Below are positions 10,051 to 17,471 of a DNA stretch of 42,690 nt, one piece after another. The stretch lies in assembly GCA_000997945.1 (NCBI GenBank), contig LCCP01000016.1:1-42690 (forward strand). The letters run 5' to 3'. A program made the translations under genes and the position numbers. Origin of the DNA: Parcubacteria group bacterium GW2011_GWC2_42_12. Its GTDB lineage: Bacteria > Patescibacteriota > Patescibacteriia > Patescibacteriales > GWC2-42-12. Each line of letters begins with the position of its first letter. The first letter of the stretch is position 1. The notes under the pieces were generated by a model. It had not been told where the DNA came from, did not search any database, and saw only the letters and a program-made list of their open reading frames with translations.

Positions 10051-11010
10051 ATGAAGATCATCATCTTTGAGACCAAATCCTGGGAAAAGAAATTTTTTAA
10101 CAAAGCCCTAAAAGGCCATGATTTGAAATTTATTAAAGAGCCGATTAGTTTGGAAAATTGCCAGCTAGCCGGCGGCGCGGAAGTCATCTCGGTTTTTATC
10201 ACCTCAAAAGTGACGGCCGAGATTTTAAACAAATTACCCAATCTAAAATTAATCGCTACCCGTTCTAAGAATATCACGGTTTGCAATGTGCCGTTTTACG
10301 GCGAGAATACCGTGGCCGAACATGCTTTTGCTTTGATTTTAACCTTATCGCGTAATATTCATAAAGCCTATTTGCGCACCACGCGCGGCGACTATACGAT
10401 TGAAGGGCTTAAAGGTTTTGATTTGCGTGGCAAGACTTTAGGCGTAATCGGAGCTGGTCATATCGGCCTTCATCTCATAAAAATGGGCAGGGGCTTTGAT
10501 ATGAAAGTTTTAGCTTATGACAACAACCGCGATGATTGGCAAGCCGATGTTTTGGGTTTTAAATATGTCGGTCTGGAGGAACTTTTGAGAAATTCTGATA
10601 TTATCAGTCTGCATGTACCAGATAATCAGGCCACTCATCATTTAATTAATAAAAGTAATATCGGCCAGATTAAAAAAGGCGCGATTTTAATTAATACGGC
10701 GCGCGGCGGAGTTATTGAAACCGGCGCCTTAATTGAGGCGCTGGATAAAAAGATATTAGCCGGCGTCGGGCTGGACGTTTTAGAGGGAGAAAATTTAGTG
10801 ATGGAAGAGAAGCAATTGGCGTTTGATAAAAAAACTGCCGAAGAAATGCTGGCTTTGGCCAAGGATCATATATTATTTTCTCGCGAAAATGTAATTTTTA
10901 CTCCGCATATCGCCTTTTACAGCGAGGAAGCAATTAGAAGAATCATGGAAGTAACGGCAGACAATATTAATAACTTCAGCGTTGGGCAGGCAAAAAACAT
11001 TGTTAAATAA
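10051..11010 (+). CDS. D-isomer-specific 2-hydroxyacid dehydrogenase
   Basis: GKTLGVIGAGHIGLHLIKMGRGFDMKVLAYD and GAILINTARGGVIETGAL motifs; ATG at 10051. Confidence 0.88.
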   Translation: MKIIIFETKSWEKKFFNKALKGHDLKFIKEPISLENCQLAGGAEVISVFITSKVTAEILNKLPNLKLIATRSKNITVCNVPFYGENTVAEHAFALILTLSRNIHKAYLRTTRGDYTIEGLKGFDLRGKTLGVIGAGHIGLHLIKMGRGFDMKVLAYDNNRDDWQADVLGFKYVGLEELLRNSDIISLHVPDNQATHHLINKSNIGQIKKGAILINTARGGVIETGALIEALDKKILAGVGLDVLEGENLVMEEKQLAFDKKTAEEMLALAKDHILFSRENVIFTPHIAFYSEEAIRRIMEVTADNINNFSVGQAKNIVK

Positions 11011-11094
11011 AGGCGGTTGCGAGAACTCATTAAAAGTGATAAAATAGAGGCATAAAATTAAGCTAGATTACTAGCTTTTTTGATACTCAATTTT

Positions 11095-12975
11095 ATGTGC
11101 GGGATCGTTGGTTATATTGGAAAAAATCAAGCTTTGCCAATTTTATTAGACGGCCTGAAACGGCTGGAATATCGCGGCTATGACAGCGCCGGCGTGGCGG
11201 TTAAAACCGCCGACGGAGTTTTTTCCGCTAAGGCGATAGGGAAAATCGTGGAGTTGGAGAAAAAAATTGGAGAAATAAAATCCCCCTTTCCCTGCCCGCT
11301 CGTGCCTCGCAGTGGCAGGCGGGCCCCTTTGTTAAAGAGGGCTAACACAGGCATTGCTCATACGCGCTGGGCTACCCATGGCGCGCCCACCGAAGCTAAC
11401 GCGCATCCGCAGACGGATTGCCAGGGTAAAATTTGGCTGGCGCATAACGGCATCATTGAAAATTATCAGGAATTAAAGACGCGCCTCGCGGCTAAGGGAC
11501 ATAAATTTATTTCCGAGACCGATACGGAAGTTATCGCGCACCTCTTAGAAGATTTGTACGACGGCAACTTAACCGCTACCTTAATTAAGGTTCTAAAAAT
11601 TTTAAAAGGCACTTATGGTTTAGCTGTTTTGCATCGCGATGAGCCGAATAAACTACTGGCGGCCAAGCGCGGTTCGCCCTTAGTTATTGGCCTGGCTGAT
11701 GGCGAATTTATTATCGCCTCGGACGCGGCCGCTATTATCCGTCACACCAAACAGGTTATTTATTTGAATGACGGCGAGATCGCCGAGATTAGCGATCGGG
11801 ATTTTAAAATATTTGACGCCGATAATAATCAAGTTGATAAAAATGTTGATCAAATTGAATGGGATCAAGCAGCCGCGGAAAAAGGCGGTTGGCCGCATTT
11901 TATGTTGAAAGAAATTTTTGAACAGCCGGAGTCAATTGCTAATAGTTTAAGAGGTCGTTTTATGGCTGAAGCAGGCAGGGTAAAATTAGGCGGTCTAGAG
12001 GGCGTGGCGGAAAGGATTAGGCAGACTAATAAAATAATTATTGTGGGCTGCGGTACGGCTCGGCTAGCCGGTTTGGTCGGCGAATATATGATGGAAGAAT
12101 ACGCCGGCGTGCCGACGGAGGTTGACTATGCTCATGAATTTCGTTATCGGAAAGCTGTTTTAGACGAGCAAACTGCTTTAATCGCCATTAGCCAGTCCGG
12201 CGAAACCGCGGATACTTTGGCCGCGGTTCAAGAGGCCAAAGAAAAAGGCTGTTTGACTTTAGGCGTGGTGAATGTGGTTGGGTCGTCAATCGCGCGCGAA
12301 ACCGACGCTGGAGTCTATTCCCATAGCGGGCCGGAAATCGCTGTGGCTTCAACCAAGGCCTTTACTTCGCAGATCGCGATTTTAGTTTTATTTACCGTCA
12401 TGTTCGGGCGGCAAAGGCAGATGTCATTGGCCACCGGGCAGAGGATAATTAATGAGTTAATTGCTTTGCCGGATAAAATCAGGCAAGTTTTAGCTTTAAA
12501 TGACGAGATCAAGCGAGTGGCGGAAAAATATTATAAATTTAAAAATTTTGCTTTTTTAGGCAGAAAATATAATCACCCGATTGCTTTTGAAGGCGCCATT
12601 AAATTAAAAGAAATATCTTATGTGCATGCTGAAGGTTTCGCCTCCGGCGAGATGAAGCATGGCCCGATCGCGCTGATCGACGAGAATTTTCCCTCTTTAG
12701 TTATCGCGCCGCTGGATAGCGTTTATGAAAAGAATTATTCCAGCCTGCAAGAGATAAAAGCGCGTGGCGGGAAAGTTATCGCCATCACTACCGCGGGCAA
12801 TGGAAAGATCAAAGCAGCGGCTGACGAGGTAATTTATATTCCTAAAACTTTAGAAATGTTAACGCCGATTTTAGTTACCGTACCATTGCAACTTTTTGCT
12901 TATCAGATGGCAATCTTAAATGGTCGAGATGTTGACAAGCCGAGGAATCTGGCGAAAAGCGTAACCGTGGAATAA
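11095..12975 (+). CDS. glmS: glutamine-fructose-6-phosphate aminotransferase (isomerizing)
   Basis: MCGIVGYIG N-terminal Cys, HTRWATHG, SQSGETADTLAA, DKPRNLAKSVTVE C-terminus. Confidence 0.96.
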   Translation: MCGIVGYIGKNQALPILLDGLKRLEYRGYDSAGVAVKTADGVFSAKAIGKIVELEKKIGEIKSPFPCPLVPRSGRRAPLLKRANTGIAHTRWATHGAPTEANAHPQTDCQGKIWLAHNGIIENYQELKTRLAAKGHKFISETDTEVIAHLLEDLYDGNLTATLIKVLKILKGTYGLAVLHRDEPNKLLAAKRGSPLVIGLADGEFIIASDAAAIIRHTKQVIYLNDGEIAEISDRDFKIFDADNNQVDKNVDQIEWDQAAAEKGGWPHFMLKEIFEQPESIANSLRGRFMAEAGRVKLGGLEGVAERIRQTNKIIIVGCGTARLAGLVGEYMMEEYAGVPTEVDYAHEFRYRKAVLDEQTALIAISQSGETADTLAAVQEAKEKGCLTLGVVNVVGSSIARETDAGVYSHSGPEIAVASTKAFTSQIAILVLFTVMFGRQRQMSLATGQRIINELIALPDKIRQVLALNDEIKRVAEKYYKFKNFAFLGRKYNHPIAFEGAIKLKEISYVHAEGFASGEMKHGPIALIDENFPSLVIAPLDSVYEKNYSSLQEIKARGGKVIAITTAGNGKIKAAADEVIYIPKTLEMLTPILVTVPLQLFAYQMAILNGRDVDKPRNLAKSVTVE

Positions 12976-12980
12976 AATAC

Positions 12981-13310
12981 ATGGAAATTAAACAAAAAAA
13001 AGTTAGTGCTAGCGGGATAAGGTTTTTTATTGAGCAAGATGGTAAGGAAGTAGCTCGGGCTTATCTCTATATTTTAAAAAACGATTTGCATCAAGAGCAG
13101 TTTGGATTTTTGGAAGATGTTTTTGTCAGTGAAAATTTAAGGGGACGAGGTATTGGTACCGAGCTGCTTGAGCGAGTTATAAAAACAACCAAGGAGTATA
13201 AATGTTATAAAATGGTAGCGGCTAGCAGGTACGAGAGGTCAAAAGTCCATGATTTATATGAACGGCTGGGTTTTAAAGATTGGGGCAAGGAGTTTAGAAT
13301 GAATTTTTAA
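12981..13310 (+). CDS. GNAT family N-acetyltransferase
   Basis: LEDVFVSENLRGRGIGTELLERVI acetyl-CoA binding motif. Confidence 0.85.
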   Translation: MEIKQKKVSASGIRFFIEQDGKEVARAYLYILKNDLHQEQFGFLEDVFVSENLRGRGIGTELLERVIKTTKEYKCYKMVAASRYERSKVHDLYERLGFKDWGKEFRMNF

Positions 13311-13321
13311 CCGTATTTATT

Positions 13322-14308
13322 ATGAAGGACAAACAGAAAATTGTTACTATCGGCGGCGGAGCCGGTAGCTTTATGGTTTTATCAGGTTTGAAAAAATATT
13401 CTATTGAACTGTCGGCGATCGTCAGCATGTCTGACGATGGCGGATCCACCGGCGTTTTGCGCGACGAACTGGGAGTCTTGCCGCCCGGAGATGTTCGGCA
13501 ATGTTTAGTCGCTTTGTCAAAATCCAGCCAAACCTTAAGAAAATTATTTAATTATCGCTATAGCCAGGGCGGCCTTAAAGGACACACCTTCGGTAATGTC
13601 TTTTTATCAACTTTGGAAAAAGTGACCGGCGGGTTGGATCAGTCCATCAGAGAAGCCGGACGGATCCTAAGAATTCAAGGCCAAGTTTTCCCGGTAACTT
13701 TGAAAAATGTTAGGTTGGTTGCCCTTTTAAAAAATGGGAAAAAGATTTGTGGCGAAAATAAAATCTATTGTGACACTGCGAATTTAATTAATTTAAAAAA
13801 ATTAGCTTTAGAGCCCAGCGCTTCAATTAATCCGAGTCTAAAACCGATTATCAGCCAGGCTGACAAAATTGTTATAAATCCGGGCGATCTCTATTCCAGC
13901 ACTATTCCTAACTTTTTAGTTAAAGGATTGCCCGAAGCTTTGGCTAAAACCAAGGCCAGGGTGATTTGCGTGGGCAATCTCATGACTAAACCGGGCCATA
14001 CCGATGGTTATACTTTAGTTGACTATATCCGGGTAATTGAGCAATATCTCAGCCGTGGCGTGATTGACCATGTGATTTATAATAAAGAACTGCCCAGCCG
14101 AGAATTATTGAAAAAGTACGCCCGTAATGGCGAAGCCGTGGTAAAGCTAGGGGATTTTAAGAAGAAATTGCCTAAGATAAAATTATTGAGTTATAATTTA
14201 TTAAGCCATAAATTTAAGCGGGCGAAAAAAAATGACGCGCTAGGTAATTTTAGGTCGTTAATCAGGCATGATAGTGATAAATTGGCCGAGGTGATTTATA
14301 ATTTGTAG
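13322..14308 (+). CDS. yvcK: YvcK/CofD-like protein (gluconeogenesis factor family)
   Basis: VTIGGGAGSFMVLSGLK...VSMSDDGGSTGVLRDELGVLPPGDVRQCLVALS. Confidence 0.9.
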   Translation: MKDKQKIVTIGGGAGSFMVLSGLKKYSIELSAIVSMSDDGGSTGVLRDELGVLPPGDVRQCLVALSKSSQTLRKLFNYRYSQGGLKGHTFGNVFLSTLEKVTGGLDQSIREAGRILRIQGQVFPVTLKNVRLVALLKNGKKICGENKIYCDTANLINLKKLALEPSASINPSLKPIISQADKIVINPGDLYSSTIPNFLVKGLPEALAKTKARVICVGNLMTKPGHTDGYTLVDYIRVIEQYLSRGVIDHVIYNKELPSRELLKKYARNGEAVVKLGDFKKKLPKIKLLSYNLLSHKFKRAKKNDALGNFRSLIRHDSDKLAEVIYNL

Positions 14309-14313
14309 TTTTT

Positions 14314-14919
14314 ATGAAAATTATTTTTGATTTAGATTATACTCTGCTAGATACTGTTCGATTTAAGGACGCCTTGGCCGACATTTTCGTTCAAGAGAAT
14401 TTTTACGCTGATTATAAGAAATATTTTAAGGATCAGGGTATAAATTTTGATCCTAGAGAATACTTAAATATACTAAAAGATGAGGGCAAAATCGATAGCT
14501 ACGCAGAAAAAGAGATAAAGTCAGGCCTGAAAGAATTACTTGGTATGATGGATAATTATTTATTTAGAGGAGTGGCTAAAATTTTAAAGAAATTAAAAGA
14601 TGGCGGAGCCGAATTGATATTATTAACTTTCGGTAATAAAGAATGGCATGAAGATAAAATAAGAACCTTGAGTATTGGCCGGTATTTTACACAAATTGTT
14701 TTTGAAGAGGAGGATAAGGCCGGCAGCGAATATTTAAGGTCGTTGAAAAACACCGAAGAAGAAGTTTTAATTGTTAATGACAATGCTAAGGAAACAGAGA
14801 AAATGATTAAGATCATTGGCGAAAAAGCGAAAGTATTTTTGGTAGATGGTCCTTACGTTAAAAACATTAAACATAATTGGCCGATTCATAAGTTGGTAGA
14901 ATTAATAAATTATAAATAA
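14314..14919 (+). CDS. HAD-family hydrolase
   Basis: N-terminal FDLDYTLLDT motif. Confidence 0.8.
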   Translation: MKIIFDLDYTLLDTVRFKDALADIFVQENFYADYKKYFKDQGINFDPREYLNILKDEGKIDSYAEKEIKSGLKELLGMMDNYLFRGVAKILKKLKDGGAELILLTFGNKEWHEDKIRTLSIGRYFTQIVFEEEDKAGSEYLRSLKNTEEEVLIVNDNAKETEKMIKIIGEKAKVFLVDGPYVKNIKHNWPIHKLVELINYK

Positions 14920-14921
14920 TT

Positions 14922-15656
14922 ATGAAGAAGATTGTCATATTAGCCGCGGGCAAAGGCAAGCGCATGAAATGCGAATTGCCTAAGGTTTTAGTTAAATTAA
15001 AAGGGAAGCCGATGATTGAATACTTGATTCAATCTTGTATTGAATCAGGTGTTGATTCTAGTCCGATTATTGTGGTTTCGCCTGATAATAAAGAAATCAT
15101 CAGTCAGGCCCTAGCCAAATATAGTTGCCGATACGCCATCCAGGACAAGCAACTCGGCACCGGCCATGCTTTATCATGCGCTAAGAGTTTAATTGATAAA
15201 GCGGTTGATCATATAATTTGCCTCTATGGCGATCATCCGTTCGTTGGCGCAACGACTATTAAAAAATTGGTCGAGAATCATAATGGCGTAATTACCATGA
15301 TGACAACTAAAGTAAATGATTTTGAAGATTGGCGCCAATGTTTTTATTATTGGGGCAGGATTATCAGAGGTAAGAATGGCCAAGTTAAAGAAAACATTGA
15401 ATTTCGCGATGCTTCGGATGAAGTTAAATTGGTTAAGGAAGTTAATCCGTCCATGTATTGCTTAGCGACTAATTGGTTATGGGGAAATTTAGCAAAATTA
15501 AATAATCATAATGCGCAAGAGGAATATTATTTAACCGATTTGGTAAAATTGGCCTTTGAACAGAAATTAAAGATTAATACTTTTTTTTTAAACCCTAAAG
15601 AGGTCATGGGCGTAAATAGTCCGGAGGAATTAGCTATGGCTGAAACTTTGATATAA
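14922..15656 (+). CDS. nucleotidyltransferase (GlmU N-terminal domain-like)
   Basis: ILAAGKGKRMKCELPKVLVKLKGKPMIEYLI. Confidence 0.88.
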   Translation: MKKIVILAAGKGKRMKCELPKVLVKLKGKPMIEYLIQSCIESGVDSSPIIVVSPDNKEIISQALAKYSCRYAIQDKQLGTGHALSCAKSLIDKAVDHIICLYGDHPFVGATTIKKLVENHNGVITMMTTKVNDFEDWRQCFYYWGRIIRGKNGQVKENIEFRDASDEVKLVKEVNPSMYCLATNWLWGNLAKLNNHNAQEEYYLTDLVKLAFEQKLKINTFFLNPKEVMGVNSPEELAMAETLI

Positions 15657-15661
15657 TTTTT

Positions 15662-16969
15662 ATGCAGCAAATTTTAGATTTGCATATCCATTCAAAATAT
15701 TCCCGTTCCTGCTCGCCGGAACTGACCTTAGAAAATATTGACGCGGCCTGCCGGCTTAAGGGGGTAGATATTATCGCTACCGGAGATTTCACTTTTCCGA
15801 ATTGGTTTTCTGATATTAAAAATAAGTTGGAAGAAACAATCCCCCTTACCCCCCTTTATCAAGGGGGCAGTAAAAGCGGATTATATAAACTGAAAAGCGC
15901 CAAAGATGATAAGGTAAAATTTATTTTATCAACTGAAGTGGCCTTAATCTATAAAGACGGCGGCAAGGCCCGGCGGATTCATATAGTAATCCACGCGTCT
16001 AGTATAAGAGCGGCTGAAGAACTGAATAATTATCTGGATAAAAATTTTAATATCCGCTCTGACGGACGGCCAATTCTAGGATTAAGCGCGCCGGATCTGA
16101 TGGAATTATGCTTAGGCATTGATAAAAAGTTTTTAATTTACCCGGCGCATATTTGGACGCCCTGGTTCGCAGTCTTCGGTTCAAAGTCAGGTTTTGATAA
16201 AATGGAGGAATGTTTTCATGAATATACCAAGGATGTTTATGCTATTGAGACCGGATTGTCTAGCGACCCGGCCATGAATTGGCGTTTGTCCGCTTTGGAC
16301 AGATTTACTATTCTGTCAAATTCGGACGCGCACTCTCTGCCTAACATCGCGCGCGAAGCCAATGTTTTTGAAATGAAGGAGACCACCTATGATGAAATTT
16401 ATAATATCATTAAAAATAAAAAAATTAGCCGGAGCGATAATGAGGCCGGCGTAAAATATACGATTGAATTTTATCCGGAAGAAGGCATGTATCATTATGA
16501 CGGCCATCGAACCTGCCAGGTAAGTTTTACTCCGGAGCAAACTAAAAAACACAAGGGCATCTGCCCAGTCTGCAAGAAGCCGTTGGTTATTGGCGTGATG
16601 AATCGGGTTGATGAGTTAGCGGATCGGGCCCTGGGCGAGCAGGGCGAAAACACGGCGCCTTTTAAAAAATTAGTTGAGCTTGATAAAATCATCGCCGAGG
16701 CCATGGATATTAAATCCAGGCACGCCGGCAAAGTGCAAATAGCTTATAATAACTTAGTTAAACAAGGCGGCAACGAACTTAATATTTTATTAAATATTCG
16801 GCTAAAAGATCTAGCCAGAATGGCCGACGCGGCCGTAGTAGAAGGCATTAAGCGGGTGCGCGAAGGCAAGTTGATTATTAAGCCAGGATTTGACGGCCAA
16901 TACGGCGAAATTAAAATATTTAGCGAACAGGAGAAAAGAAAAAATAAGCAGAAGAGTTTGTTTGAATAG
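15662..16969 (+). CDS. PHP-domain protein, endonuclease Q-like
   Basis: LDLHIHSKYSRSCSPELTLENI...GVDIIATGDFTFPNW; C-terminal CPVCKKPLVIGVMNRVDELADR. Confidence 0.82.
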   Translation: MQQILDLHIHSKYSRSCSPELTLENIDAACRLKGVDIIATGDFTFPNWFSDIKNKLEETIPLTPLYQGGSKSGLYKLKSAKDDKVKFILSTEVALIYKDGGKARRIHIVIHASSIRAAEELNNYLDKNFNIRSDGRPILGLSAPDLMELCLGIDKKFLIYPAHIWTPWFAVFGSKSGFDKMEECFHEYTKDVYAIETGLSSDPAMNWRLSALDRFTILSNSDAHSLPNIAREANVFEMKETTYDEIYNIIKNKKISRSDNEAGVKYTIEFYPEEGMYHYDGHRTCQVSFTPEQTKKHKGICPVCKKPLVIGVMNRVDELADRALGEQGENTAPFKKLVELDKIIAEAMDIKSRHAGKVQIAYNNLVKQGGNELNILLNIRLKDLARMADAAVVEGIKRVREGKLIIKPGFDGQYGEIKIFSEQEKRKNKQKSLFE

Positions 16970-16993
16970 AATTATTGGTTAAATAAAAATAGT

Positions 16994-17040
16994 CCTAACA
17001 ATATGTTCAGGGCTATTTTTATTTATAAAGTCAAAACTTT
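16994..17040. terminator. bidirectional intrinsic terminator
   Basis: AAAAATAGTCCT-aacaatatgttc-AGGGCTATTTTT between convergent genes. Confidence 0.7.
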
Positions 17041-17045
17041 ATAAA

Positions 17046-17144
17046 TTATTTCCTTCTTCGTTTGGCGGTCTTCTTCTTGCGATGAGTAGTCTTTCTTTTC
17101 TTGGCGTGTTTCTTCGCCTTGCGTCTAGCTTTTTTCTTAGCCAT
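17046..17144 (-). CDS. 32-aa very basic protein MAKKKARRKAKKHAKKRKTTHRKKKTAKRRRK (not in the supplied ORF track)
   Basis: Minus-strand ORF with Shine-Dalgarno-like aggaggtgaaataag before the ATG; Lys/Arg/His-rich; followed by the shared terminator. Confidence 0.75.
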   Translation of the reverse strand: MAKKKARRKAKKHAKKRKTTHRKKKTAKRRRK

Positions 17145-17422
17145 CTTATTTCACCTCCCTTCGTCATGGCAAAATTTTTCCGAAGAATTTTTGCCGGTTA
17201 TGTAAAATTTATTTAATCATACTTTAATTATATCACGGGAAAATATAATAGCAAGGGTTTTTGTTAATTTTTAGAGAATAAGGTTGCATTAAATTATTTT
17301 AATGCTGGTAAATTTTTTGTAATATCTTTACTTTGCCTCGGCATAAAAATATAAATCTATAAATGTAATTATATAATTTAGATGATAAAAAATTTTATCA
17401 CTTTATTTTTATATAAAGTTTT

Positions 17423-17451
17423 TTGACATTTTGTTTAATTTGGGCTAAAAT
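17423..17451 (+). promoter_or_regulatory. promoter for ileS
   Basis: TTGACA, 17-nt spacer, TAAAAT. Confidence 0.65.
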
Positions 17452-17471
17452 AATTAAACAAATATCGTTTT

